Source of the DNA: Pelagicoccus sp. SDUM812002
GTDB lineage: Bacteria; Verrucomicrobiota; Verrucomicrobiia; Opitutales; Opitutaceae
Direction of reading: 5' to 3'
NCBI RefSeq assembly: GCF_031127835.1
Contig: NZ_JARXHX010000018.1
Location: 27,538 to 91,537 of the forward strand
DNA length: 64,000 nucleotides
The translations under genes were made by a program, and so were the position numbers. The notes beneath the pieces are model-generated. The model saw only the letters and a program-made list of their open reading frames with translations. It was not told the origin of the DNA and did no database searches. Numbering within the stretch: the stretch's first letter is position 1; each line of letters starts with the position of its first letter. Of this stretch, positions 21,049 to 29,870 are shown one piece after another.

Positions 21049-22456
21049 TCACGAGCTCCTTATCCTGGATGTAGCTCCTGCCATGGTCGCTCTCGATTTT
21101 CTTCGTAAGCTGCGACAACTCACAGGATCCAAGGAAGGCTGCAAGGAGGGCGACTGCGGAGCCTGCACTGTAATTGTGGGTGAACTACAAGAAGAGTCGA
21201 TACAGTATCGTCCCATGACATCCTGCCTACTGCCCATGGGGGAGCTCCACGGAAAGCACTTGGTCAGTATCGAAGGCCTAAATCTGGACAAGCTTTCACC
21301 GGTCCAGTCTGCAATGGTTGATTGCGGCGGCACGCAATGCGGGTACTGCACGCCCGGCTTTGTCGTCGCTATGACGGCCGGATTGATGGATCCGACTATC
21401 TCGATGGACAGCAAGGGTCACGACTTCGCGACTTCGGGAAACCTCTGCCGCTGCACTGGTTACCGGTCCATCAAAAACGCAGGTGAGCAGGTATTCGAAA
21501 ACCTGCGAAAAAAGTTGGAGGGCAAACCGAGAATCGAGGCTCTTGCCGACCTTAATGCAATACCGCATTACTTTCGCGCAGCCGCAGATCAATTGGCGTC
21601 TATCCAATCGTCCACCAAACCCCAAAACATCTCGACTGAGTATACCGGACCTATCGTTGCGGGAGGAACCGATCTGTTCGTACAAAAAGGCGAAGAACTT
21701 CCAGATACCAATCCTCGATTGCTCAACCGCCAAAAAATCGAAGCCGCCCAAGAGAAAGACGGGGTCGTCCGTTTGGACGCAGGTATGACGTTCGAGGCTT
21801 TTGCTCGGGATCCGCTTATCAAGGAGGCTATTCCAAACATCTCAGACTTCAACGATCTGATGGCGAGTTGGCCTGTCCGAACCCGGGCTACTTTGGCCGG
21901 AAACATTTGCAACGCATCGCCGATTGCAGACATGACTTGCCTGCTACTCGCTCTCGAGGCGGAACTGGCAATTTCAAGCCGTAGTGGGCTACGCATTGTT
22001 CCCCTCAAAAAGTTCTACCTTAGATACAAGCAGCTCGCTAAGGAGCCAGATGAAGTCGTCAGCGAGATCCGTTTCGCAAAGCCCACCGAGCGGGAGTGCG
22101 TACATTGGGAAAAAGTATCCAAACGAAAGATACTCGACATCGCCACTGTGAACGCCGCTTCGAAGTTCGAAGTCAAAAACAGCTTCATCGCGCGTGCTTG
22201 CCTAGCGGTAGGTGGCGTCGCCGCTACTCCGCTTTTTTTGCAAAAAGCCTCCGACTTCCTATCAGGAAAAGAACTGACAGTTGAGACCGTATCCAAATGT
22301 CTTGAAATAGCTCAAAGCGAATTTAACCCAATCAGTGACGTGAGGGGTTCGGCTAGCTACAAGCGACTACTCGCCAGACAGCTTTTGGCTTCACAATTCA
22401 CCGGATTGTTTCCCGAAAAGCGAGACCAGGAGGCATTGTATGCGACACTGCGATAG
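21014..22456 (+). CDS. xdhA: Xanthine dehydrogenase small subunit (two [2Fe-2S] clusters and FAD)
   Basis: 480 residues. The plant-type ferredoxin cluster is bound by C43, C48, C51 and about C71 (GCKEGDCGAC); the second cluster by GTQCGYCTPGF and LCRCTGYRS. The FAD domain starts near residue 215 with VAGGTDLFV and has TRATLAGNICNASPIADM. The subunit passes electrons from the molybdenum site to FAD and NAD. Fusion of FeS and FAD domains is the XdhA arrangement of Rhodobacter-type enzymes. Overlaps xdhC by 35 and xdhB by 17 bases. Confidence 0.95.
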   Translation: MSQTTQITFLLNHELLILDVAPAMVALDFLRKLRQLTGSKEGCKEGDCGACTVIVGELQEESIQYRPMTSCLLPMGELHGKHLVSIEGLNLDKLSPVQSAMVDCGGTQCGYCTPGFVVAMTAGLMDPTISMDSKGHDFATSGNLCRCTGYRSIKNAGEQVFENLRKKLEGKPRIEALADLNAIPHYFRAAADQLASIQSSTKPQNISTEYTGPIVAGGTDLFVQKGEELPDTNPRLLNRQKIEAAQEKDGVVRLDAGMTFEAFARDPLIKEAIPNISDFNDLMASWPVRTRATLAGNICNASPIADMTCLLLALEAELAISSRSGLRIVPLKKFYLRYKQLAKEPDEVVSEIRFAKPTERECVHWEKVSKRKILDIATVNAASKFEVKNSFIARACLAVGGVAATPLFLQKASDFLSGKELTVETVSKCLEIAQSEFNPISDVRGSASYKRLLARQLLASQFTGLFPEKRDQEALYATLR

Positions 22457-24728
22457 CGAACTTCACGTCATGGGTCGCTCGGAGTACGTGGACGATGTTA
22501 CCCCGCCTGCCGGCATGCAGCATGCGGCTGTGTTTGGTTCACCCGTTGCTCATGGTAACATCAAAACCCTCGACACCGCCGCAGCTCTCCTCATTGAAGG
22601 GGTTAGCGCCGTATTCACTTTTTCCGACATACCTGGAGAAGGCTACTTCGGAGCTATCGTGCAGGACGAGCCTCTCTTCGCTGACGAAAAGGTCTTTTTT
22701 CAAGGGCAAGCCATCGCCCTCGTTGTGGCGAATTCCTATGAAAATGCCCGCAAAGGCGTTGCAGCATGTTCCGTTGAGATCGAGGAACTTCCCGTGATAA
22801 CGTGTCCACGCGAAGCCTTCGCCAAGGGTGAAACGCATCAAGAGCTCCGCGTTTTCGAGAAAGGAAACGTCGATCCGATATGGGAAACCTGCGATACACT
22901 CGTGGAGGGCAGCATCGACCTTGCGGGCCAGGAACACCTCTATCTCGAAACCAACCGTGCTCGGGCCGTCCCTTGCGAAGACGGGCAGATCAAAGTGTAC
23001 TCCTCGACTCAAAGCCCATCCGCTACCCAAAAGACAATTGCTCGGATTTTGGGACTACCGATGAACAAGGTAGAAGTGGATGTGAAACGCCTAGGCGGCG
23101 GTTTCGGGGGCAAGGAAGACCAGGCGACTCATTGGGCCTGCATGGCATCGCTCGCAGCTTACCTGCTTCACAAGCCGACCCAATTGGTACTCAGCCGAGG
23201 CGATGACATGCGCATGACCGGCAAACGTCACCCATACAAGCAGGACTACAAGTTAGGTCTGGATACGGATGGTCGCATCCTCGCCTACGAAGTGAGCCAC
23301 TACCAAAATTCGGGGGCTTTTATGGACCTTTCCAATCCGGTACTGGAACGCACCTGCCTCCACTCCACCAATGCGTACGACATTCCGAATGTTCGCATTC
23401 GTGCCGTGCCGTGCCGCACCAACCTCCCTTCCAATACTGCATTTCGTGGGTTCGGAGGACCGCAAGGCATGTTTCCCTTGGAGGTTGCTATCGAAAAGGC
23501 ATCTCAAAAAATCGGCGTACCGCCCTACCGGATACAAGAGCTAAACTTGGCTCGCCGCGGATACGTATTCCCCTACGGCCAAGAGCTAGAAGATGATCGC
23601 TTACACCGAACTTGGGAAGAGGCAAAGGACACCTTCGACCTGGAGCAGCGGCAAGAACACATCGAGACCTTCAACTCGGAAAACAAGATCTTCAAGAAGG
23701 GGCTCGCGTTGATGCCGGTTTGTTTTGGGATCAGTTTCACCAAAACGTTCCTCAACCAAGGCAGCAGTCTCGTGCATATCTATACCGATGGCACGATAAG
23801 CGTCGCTACCGGAGGGATCGAAATGGGCCAAGGGGTGAGCTCAAACATGATCGCTATTTGTTGCAAGGTACTCGGCGTATCGCATAGACGTATTCGATGT
23901 AACAGTACGAACACCTCGCGCATCGCCAATATCTCACCCAGCGCCGCAAGCGCGACAAGCGACCTGAATGGAAATGCAACCATTATAGCGTGCCAAGAAA
24001 TCCTTGCCGGCATGAAGCGAGTCGCCAGCGAAGAGATGAAATGCGAAGCTGATGAAATAACCATTGTCGATGAGAGGGTCTACCTTAGGGGTGATTCCAG
24101 CGTCCTCGATTGGGACACCTTGGTTCTCAAGTCATACTTTGCCCGGGTTCCTCTCATGGCTCACGGCTTCTACGCGCCACCTAATATCCGTTTCGATCCT
24201 GTGGCTGGCTGGGGACGCCCGTTTCATTACTACACCTACGGTACTTGTTTGATCGAGGTAACTGTAGACTGTATTCGCGGCACCTATACGATCAATAGTT
24301 CTAAAGTCGTGCACGATTTGGGCCGTGGCATCATACCGTCAGTCGACCTAGGGCAGGTCGAAGGGGGACTCGCACAAGGGATTGGTTGGGTGACCTTAGA
24401 AGAACTCGCCTTTTCCGATGACGGAAAGCTCCTATCGAACGCTCTTTCCTCCTATAAATGTCCCGATGGGGACTTTCTCCCTGACGATATCCAAGTTAAA
24501 TTCCTCGAAAACGCTGACAATCCCGGCGGACCCCTCGGAAGCAAGGCAGTTGGCGAACCACCCTTCATGTACGGAATTGCCGCTTACTTTGCCATTCGGC
24601 GTGCCATCGAAGCCTTTACGCCCATCTCTGAAAGCGAAACCCGTTGTCCGATGACACCTGAGCAAACGCTTCTGAAACTCTATCCGCAAGCTGCTGATAG
24701 CTTCGCCGCATTCTCGACTGATAAGTAA
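22440..24728 (+). CDS. xdhB: Xanthine dehydrogenase molybdopterin-binding large subunit
   Basis: 762 residues. Oxidises hypoxanthine to xanthine and xanthine to urate at a molybdenum-pterin site. Motifs include GRSEYVDDVTPPAG at the start, LGGGFGGKE in the first cofactor-binding segment, NTAFRGFGGPQG, the EMGQGVSSNM cofactor loop, and GSKAVGEPPFMYG near the C-terminus with the catalytic Glu. Length is normal for a stand-alone XdhB. It overlaps xdhA by 17 bases and stops 3 bases before puuD, so enzyme and urate oxidase are made together. Confidence 0.95.
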   Translation: MRHCDSELHVMGRSEYVDDVTPPAGMQHAAVFGSPVAHGNIKTLDTAAALLIEGVSAVFTFSDIPGEGYFGAIVQDEPLFADEKVFFQGQAIALVVANSYENARKGVAACSVEIEELPVITCPREAFAKGETHQELRVFEKGNVDPIWETCDTLVEGSIDLAGQEHLYLETNRARAVPCEDGQIKVYSSTQSPSATQKTIARILGLPMNKVEVDVKRLGGGFGGKEDQATHWACMASLAAYLLHKPTQLVLSRGDDMRMTGKRHPYKQDYKLGLDTDGRILAYEVSHYQNSGAFMDLSNPVLERTCLHSTNAYDIPNVRIRAVPCRTNLPSNTAFRGFGGPQGMFPLEVAIEKASQKIGVPPYRIQELNLARRGYVFPYGQELEDDRLHRTWEEAKDTFDLEQRQEHIETFNSENKIFKKGLALMPVCFGISFTKTFLNQGSSLVHIYTDGTISVATGGIEMGQGVSSNMIAICCKVLGVSHRRIRCNSTNTSRIANISPSAASATSDLNGNATIIACQEILAGMKRVASEEMKCEADEITIVDERVYLRGDSSVLDWDTLVLKSYFARVPLMAHGFYAPPNIRFDPVAGWGRPFHYYTYGTCLIEVTVDCIRGTYTINSSKVVHDLGRGIIPSVDLGQVEGGLAQGIGWVTLEELAFSDDGKLLSNALSSYKCPDGDFLPDDIQVKFLENADNPGGPLGSKAVGEPPFMYGIAAYFAIRRAIEAFTPISESETRCPMTPEQTLLKLYPQAADSFAAFSTDK

Positions 24729-24731
24729 CAA

Positions 24732-25940
24732 ATGAATACGGATCTCATAGACTTCTTTAACATTACGCTACGATTCACGCATATCGTAGCGGCAATTATG
24801 TGGATCGGTAATTCGCTCCTCTTTACATGGATGGAAATCAATCTTCTCAAGAGAGATGACGACAAAAACCTTATCGGGTACATGGATATGCTACACGGCG
24901 GGGGCGTTTTTCATCTACAGAAACGTGTCCTAAAACCGGATACAGTTCCCTCGCCACTCCATTGGTTTTACTGGCAGAGCTATACGACATGGCTTTCAGG
25001 CTTCTTTCTTTTGGTTACTTACTTCTTCACACGAGCAGACACCTTGATGCTGGACCCATCGAAAATGGATCTCGGCAGTGGCGGTGCAATTTCCATAAGC
25101 CTAGCGGGTATTTTCGGTGGTTGGCTTCTCTTTGATCTATACTGGAGAAGCCCCCTGAAGAACTACCTTAAGACGGGAGCCGCCGTCTGGATCAGCCTCG
25201 TCATACTCTACGCGATCGGGCTCAACACAGTATTCAATGGTCGAGCCATGTTTCTGCAAGTGGGTATGACACTCGGCTCATTCATGACCGCGAACGTTTT
25301 CTTTCATATCATCCCAAATCAACGGAAATTCATGAAGGCCCTCGCGGAGGGCAAAGAACACAATCTAAACGTTGGTAAGGCAGCCAAATTCCGGTCCCTC
25401 TCAAACCACTACATTACCTTCCCGGTTATCTTCCTAATGCTAAGCGGACACTATCCAGTTCTCTACGGAAGCGATAACAAAATAGTCATTCTTACTATCG
25501 TCATCGTCTCTCTGATTGTCATCAAGCATATGATGAACGTCAGGAACACATTCAAACCATGGCTCGCCGTGCTCCTTCTCACGTTTGGAGGAGCATGCTC
25601 AGGGATTGTAGCTGCGATTACGCTGCCCAGTTCCAGCAGCAAGGATCCTGTCGACCCCCAAGTCGCGGCAGGCGAAGAAGCGTTCAATAGCTTAGGTTGT
25701 ATCGCTTGTCACCAAGCTGCTGATACGAGCATTGCTCCGGGGCTCGCTGGAATATTCGGAAAAGAGCGCGAGCTTTTAGATGGCAGCAAAGTAGTTGCGG
25801 ACGAGGCCTATTTGAGGGAGTCGATTCTGCAATCGACCGCGAAAGTGAGTAAAGGTTTCGTACCCGCTATGCCTGTCTACGAAGGCGTAATATCGGACCC
25901 ACAGGTCGATCAGCTCATAGCCTACCTCAAACAGTTTTAG
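24732..25940 (+). CDS. puuD: Membrane-bound urate oxidase with C-terminal cytochrome c domain (PuuD type)
   Basis: 402 residues. The N-terminal part has several membrane helices beginning at LRFTHIVAAIMWIGNSLLF, with HGGGVFHLQKR and HWFYWQSY, matching PuuD. A short linker leads to a class I cytochrome c domain with heme motif C323-I-A-C326-H327 and a Met ligand region (PAMPVY). This family oxidises urate to 5-hydroxyisourate and hands electrons to the respiratory chain instead of making peroxide as the soluble uricase does. Its position between xanthine dehydrogenase and the HIU/OHCU/allantoin genes agrees. The heme domain is expected on the periplasmic side. Confidence 0.93.
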   Translation: MNTDLIDFFNITLRFTHIVAAIMWIGNSLLFTWMEINLLKRDDDKNLIGYMDMLHGGGVFHLQKRVLKPDTVPSPLHWFYWQSYTTWLSGFFLLVTYFFTRADTLMLDPSKMDLGSGGAISISLAGIFGGWLLFDLYWRSPLKNYLKTGAAVWISLVILYAIGLNTVFNGRAMFLQVGMTLGSFMTANVFFHIIPNQRKFMKALAEGKEHNLNVGKAAKFRSLSNHYITFPVIFLMLSGHYPVLYGSDNKIVILTIVIVSLIVIKHMMNVRNTFKPWLAVLLLTFGGACSGIVAAITLPSSSSKDPVDPQVAAGEEAFNSLGCIACHQAADTSIAPGLAGIFGKERELLDGSKVVADEAYLRESILQSTAKVSKGFVPAMPVYEGVISDPQVDQLIAYLKQF

Positions 25941-25953
25941 ACTCCCCGCGTTC

Positions 25954-27237
25954 ATGAAAATAGACCCCTTGCTAAAACAGATCAATCCGCCACCGCGACT
26001 CATCATGGGGCCCGGACCCGTAAATGCAGATCCCCGCGTCCAGCGCGCCATGTCCGCGGACCTATTGGGCCAATACGATCCAGCAATGACTGAGTACATG
26101 AACGAAGTGATGACTCTCTATCGTATTGTCTTCCAGACGGAAAACCATTGGACTTTCCTGATCGATGGAACCAGCCGGGCAGCTATAGAAAGTTCGCTCG
26201 TTTCCCTGATCGAAAAAGGGGATAAAGTTCTCGTCCCCGTCTTCGGAAGATTCGGCCATTTGCTCACGGAGATCGCTTCCCGCTGTGGAGCCGAAGTCAT
26301 CGCCATATCCAAAGAATGGGGACAGATATTTACGCCCGAAGAGATTGAGGCTGCCCTCGACGAGCATCATCCAAAAGTACTCGCCATCTGCCAAGGCGAC
26401 ACTTCGACAACCATGAACCAGCCTTTGGACACAATCGGAAAGCTTTGCGCCGAACGTGGCGTCTTGAGCTATGTCGATGCAACTGCTTCCATAGGTGGTA
26501 ACGAGTTGCTCATCGGCGATTGGGGAATTGATATATGCACCGCAGGCTTACAAAAGTGTTTGGGCGGGCCGTCCGGTTCGGGACCCATCACAATTTCGGA
26601 AACGGCAGCGGCCCTCATACAAGAGCGCTGGCATGTAGAGAAAGGGATTGAACCCGCGGGATTTATCCCCGGGAAACAATCTCGAATCCAAAGCAACTAC
26701 TTCGACCTCGCCATGCTGATGGCCTACTGGAGTCCGCAGCGTCTCAACCACCACACTGAAGCGACCAGCATGCTCTACTGTGCTCGGGAATGCGCCCGCT
26801 GCATCGTTGAGGAAGGTCTCGGTAAAGTCCTAGCAAGGCATGAACTGGGAAGTGCGGCGATGGTCAGGGGACTTCAAGCGCTAGGCTTGCAACTTTTCGG
26901 GGACCTTAGCCATAAAATGACCAACGTCACCGGAGTTTATATTCCTGATACCGTCGATGGAGAGGCCGTTCGGCGCGACATGTTGCACTACTTTGGGGTA
27001 GAGATAGGAACTTCTTTTGGCCCGTTGCACGGCAAGATTTGGCGGATCGGAGCAATGGGTTACAATGCCCGCCGTGATGCTATTTTACGTACCCTTAATG
27101 CGCTAAGCTCTTGTCTCAGGCTTCACGGCTACAAAGCGCCAGAACACGATGCTGCGCTCGCCGCACTCGAAGTATTCAAAAGCGAGGAACTTGGCCCAGC
27201 CGACATCGAGATTTCTCCTGTTAGCAAAATAAGGTAA
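25954..27237 (+). CDS. pucG: Class V aminotransferase, probable (S)-ureidoglycine-glyoxylate aminotransferase
   Basis: 427 residues. PLP-dependent class V fold related to alanine-glyoxylate aminotransferase: MGPGPVNADPRV near the N-terminus, VDATASIGGNE, and the PLP Lys at K201 in GLQKCLGGPSGSGP. In purine degradation PucG moves the amino group of ureidoglycine to glyoxylate, giving oxalurate and glycine. The operon context (allC product is ureidoglycine) supports that rather than plain alanine-glyoxylate or serine-glyoxylate activity. It starts 13 bases after puuD and overlaps the next gene by one base. Confidence 0.87.
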   Translation: MKIDPLLKQINPPPRLIMGPGPVNADPRVQRAMSADLLGQYDPAMTEYMNEVMTLYRIVFQTENHWTFLIDGTSRAAIESSLVSLIEKGDKVLVPVFGRFGHLLTEIASRCGAEVIAISKEWGQIFTPEEIEAALDEHHPKVLAICQGDTSTTMNQPLDTIGKLCAERGVLSYVDATASIGGNELLIGDWGIDICTAGLQKCLGGPSGSGPITISETAAALIQERWHVEKGIEPAGFIPGKQSRIQSNYFDLAMLMAYWSPQRLNHHTEATSMLYCARECARCIVEEGLGKVLARHELGSAAMVRGLQALGLQLFGDLSHKMTNVTGVYIPDTVDGEAVRRDMLHYFGVEIGTSFGPLHGKIWRIGAMGYNARRDAILRTLNALSSCLRLHGYKAPEHDAALAALEVFKSEELGPADIEISPVSKIR

Positions 27238-28607
27238 TGTCCGGTAGTTCAATTTTCATTACAGATATCGACTTTCTGGTAACCGCGGACGCAGATCAGA
27301 ATGTTCTGGCAGGTGCCTGGATTTTGGCTATCGATGGTTTTATCGATTCCTTCGGTGTAGGTACGCCGCCAGAGGTCGAAGGGCGCGTACGCACCTTACG
27401 TGGGCGAGGTAGAATCCTGACGCCGGGATTTGTCAACACGCACCACCACCTATACCAGAATATGGCGAGAGCCTACACGCCAGGGAACAATCTTCCCCTG
27501 CTCCCTTGGCTCGCCCACATGAATAAGCTCTGGAGGTATTTTCGCGAAGAGGACCTTCACACCTGTACAAGGCTTGGACTCGCCGAATTGATGATGAGCG
27601 GAGCCACGACCGTCGCGGATCATCATTACGTTTTCCCGGAGGGTGCCACGGACATGACAGTAGCGCAATTCGATGCCGCCGAAATCATGGGAGCTCGGTT
27701 CCACGCCAGTCGCGGATCTATGAACGTGAAATCCGATCTCATCTCAGATTGGGCGCTGCAAGACGAGGAGACGATTCTAACTGAAACGGAGCAACTAATT
27801 GAGAAGTATCACGATTCCACTTCGGGGAGCTATCGGCAGATTATTGTCGCTCCCTGCGCTGCCACTTCGTGCTCAGCAAGCCTGCTGGAACGCAGTGCAG
27901 CCCTCGCTAAAAAGCATCACGTGGGACTGCATACCCATTGTGGCGAAACGGTCGCTGAGAACGATTTCTCAGTCGAAAAGCTTGGCCTTCGTCCGCTCGA
28001 TTTTCTGTTAGAACGAGGCTGGGACTACAATCGAGCTTGGTTGGCACACGGCATTCATTTTAATGATGAGGAACTGTCGCAGCTTTCCCAATACGGTATT
28101 GGTGTGGCTCATTGTCCCAACGCCAATATGCGACTCGGATCCGGTATCTGCCGGGTTCCCGAACTCATTAAACAAGGGATTAAAGTGGGAGTCGGCGTGG
28201 ACGGTAGCGCATCTAACGATTCCGGACATATGCTCGCCGAGTTGCGTCAAGCCATGTACTTAGCCCGTGTCCGCTACGGTGCTGAAGCGATGAGTGCCTT
28301 GGATACTATCGATCTCGGTACCTGGAGGGCTGCGGCCCTAATCGGTCGTGAGGATGTCGGCAAAATTGAAACCGGATTGTGCGCTGATTTTGCTCTATTC
28401 CCTTCGGAAGAACTCTACTCCAACGGAGCCGAGAACGTGGTCGACGCCCTTCTTATTTGCCATGCTCGTCAAGTAAGTGAACTTATAGTTGGAGGGAGTG
28501 TACGTATCGAAAACGGACAGTTCGTCGAAATCGACCTAATTGAACTGCAAACCGAACATAAGGAACGTGCCGCGAAGGTGCGCTCCAGATCTTTTAATCG
28601 AGAATAG
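27237..28607 (+). CDS. 8-oxoguanine deaminase-like amidohydrolase
   Basis: 456 residues of the ATZ/TRZ amidohydrolase group. Metal ligands are visible in VNTHHHLYQ, HTHCGET and AHGIHF, and the Asp in GVGVDGSASNDSGHML. This GSASNDSxHML pattern, with RARQAMYLAR-like sequence after it, resembles the 8-oxoguanine deaminase branch (such as PA0142 of Pseudomonas), which makes urate from 8-oxoguanine. That product enters the same pathway here. Other ATZ/TRZ activities, such as isoguanine or s-triazine deamination, cannot be excluded. Its ATG overlaps the pucG TAA by one base. Confidence 0.82.
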   Translation: MSGSSIFITDIDFLVTADADQNVLAGAWILAIDGFIDSFGVGTPPEVEGRVRTLRGRGRILTPGFVNTHHHLYQNMARAYTPGNNLPLLPWLAHMNKLWRYFREEDLHTCTRLGLAELMMSGATTVADHHYVFPEGATDMTVAQFDAAEIMGARFHASRGSMNVKSDLISDWALQDEETILTETEQLIEKYHDSTSGSYRQIIVAPCAATSCSASLLERSAALAKKHHVGLHTHCGETVAENDFSVEKLGLRPLDFLLERGWDYNRAWLAHGIHFNDEELSQLSQYGIGVAHCPNANMRLGSGICRVPELIKQGIKVGVGVDGSASNDSGHMLAELRQAMYLARVRYGAEAMSALDTIDLGTWRAAALIGREDVGKIETGLCADFALFPSEELYSNGAENVVDALLICHARQVSELIVGGSVRIENGQFVEIDLIELQTEHKERAAKVRSRSFNRE

Positions 28608-28608
28608 C

Positions 28609-28980
28609 ATGCAGATTGTAAGAGTATCCGACTGTCCTGATTATGTGGCCCCAGATTTAGCAGTGGCGAAGGAATTCATGTCTCCTCGAATGTCCGGACT
28701 TAAGAATTTAAGTATCGCACTAATCACGATCCCTTCAGGAGTAACCGTGAAAAAGCACTATCACTTAAATAGTGAAGAAGTGTACCACATCGTCTCCGGT
28801 GAGGGAATAATGTACCTGGATGGCGATGACGAACGAATGCGTACGGGCGATGCAGTATCCATAAAAGTAGGACAATGGCATAGCGTTCGTAACGATACCG
28901 CCGAGCCGCTTGTCATGATCGTGACCTGCGCTCCAGCTTGGGACCCTGAGGACCAGATATTTGAGAACGAAACTCGCTAG
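28609..28980 (+). CDS. Small cupin-domain protein of the purine operon
   Basis: 123 residues from the ATG at 28609, one base after the stop of the previous gene; frame continues upstream but that would overlap the deaminase. It is a single cupin barrel: HYHLNSEEVYHIVSGEG gives metal ligands His, His, Glu and His, and GDAVSIKVGQWHSVRN gives a fourth His and the second cupin motif. Its function is unknown. The bicupin (S)-ureidoglycine aminohydrolase is about twice this length, but a single-cupin enzyme or small-molecule sensor acting on ureidoglycine or ureidoglycolate would fit this position. Confidence 0.83.
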   Translation: MQIVRVSDCPDYVAPDLAVAKEFMSPRMSGLKNLSIALITIPSGVTVKKHYHLNSEEVYHIVSGEGIMYLDGDDERMRTGDAVSIKVGQWHSVRNDTAEPLVMIVTCAPAWDPEDQIFENETR

Positions 28981-28985
28981 TGGTG

Positions 28986-29498
28986 ATGACAATAAGTCTA
29001 GAGACACTCAACGCCTTGCCATCCGACGACTATGCAGACCGTCTGGATAGCCTATACGAGTATTCGCCCTGGATCGTGGAGCGATCTGCAGGTCTTCGCC
29101 CCTTTCCAACCATCAAGTCGATGCAAGCTAGCTTTGAGGGACTGATCTACGGAGCGGATTCAAACCTGCAAAGATCTTTGCTGCAAGCGCACCCGGACCT
29201 CGCCGCAAAGCTCGACGAGCTCGCGTGCTTAACGGATTTCTCGCAAGCGGAACAGGCTCGCGCCGGTTTCGCTACCCTCGCTCCTAATGAGTTCGAAGCG
29301 CTCCGTTCAGAATTAGCCCGCTATCGTAGGCGATTCGACCACCCATTTATACTTTGCGTCAACGATCATGGAGCGGAAGACGTACTTCCTATCTTGAGAG
29401 CGCGGATCTCAGAAAGCCAGCAAAGCGAAGGCATCGCTTGCCTCGCCCAGGTCTGCCGCATTGGGTGGCACCGACTTCAACAAATCGTATCCAAATAG
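28986..29498 (+). CDS. uraD: 2-oxo-4-hydroxy-4-carboxy-5-ureidoimidazoline (OHCU) decarboxylase
   Basis: 170 residues. Catalyses the last of the three steps from urate to (S)-allantoin by decarboxylating OHCU. The all-helical fold and its conserved elements can be seen: QAHPDLAAKL with the catalytic His, TDFSQAEQARAGFATL, NEFEALRSELARYRRRFDHPFIL and the C-terminal helix ending IGWHRLQQ. A GTG at 28980 overlapping the upstream TAG is an alternative start; the ATG at 28986 adds only two fewer residues. Followed 14 bases later by hiuH, its pathway partner. Confidence 0.93.
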   Translation: MTISLETLNALPSDDYADRLDSLYEYSPWIVERSAGLRPFPTIKSMQASFEGLIYGADSNLQRSLLQAHPDLAAKLDELACLTDFSQAEQARAGFATLAPNEFEALRSELARYRRRFDHPFILCVNDHGAEDVLPILRARISESQQSEGIACLAQVCRIGWHRLQQIVSK

Positions 29499-29512
29499 CA
29501 CTATACTTCCTC

Positions 29513-29869
29513 ATGAACGGTAAACTTAGCACTCACGTACTTGACAACTATTTTGGAAAACCGGCGGAAGGCATTCCCTGGAAACTTGAGGTAGCTGGGG
29601 GAGGATCGGAATGGTCGAAGATTTCTGATGGTAAAACGAATCAGGACGGTCGCACCGATGTGCCGCTATTGGAAGGCGATAGTCTAAGGACCGCCTGCTA
29701 CCGCATCACCTTCAAGATAGCTGGCTACTACGAAAGTCGGGAAGTCGAACTCGCCAGCCCGCCATTCCTAGATGAGATATTGATTACGGTTAACCTAGTG
29801 GCCGGAGAAAACTACCATGTGCCACTTCTCATGACCCCTTGGAGCTACTCCACCTACCGAGGAAGCTGA
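29513..29869 (+). CDS. hiuH: 5-hydroxyisourate hydrolase (transthyretin-like)
   Basis: 118 residues from ATG 29513. Hydrolyses 5-hydroxyisourate from the PuuD reaction to OHCU. Both family signatures are present: LSTHVLDNYFGKPAEG at the N-terminus, with the catalytic His, and the C-terminal tetrapeptide YRGS. A central TNQDGRTD stretch with the conserved Arg also fits. Length is normal for bacterial HIUases without a signal peptide, so it acts in the cytoplasm. Confidence 0.95.
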   Translation: MNGKLSTHVLDNYFGKPAEGIPWKLEVAGGGSEWSKISDGKTNQDGRTDVPLLEGDSLRTACYRITFKIAGYYESREVELASPPFLDEILITVNLVAGENYHVPLLMTPWSYSTYRGS

Positions 29870-29870
29870 T

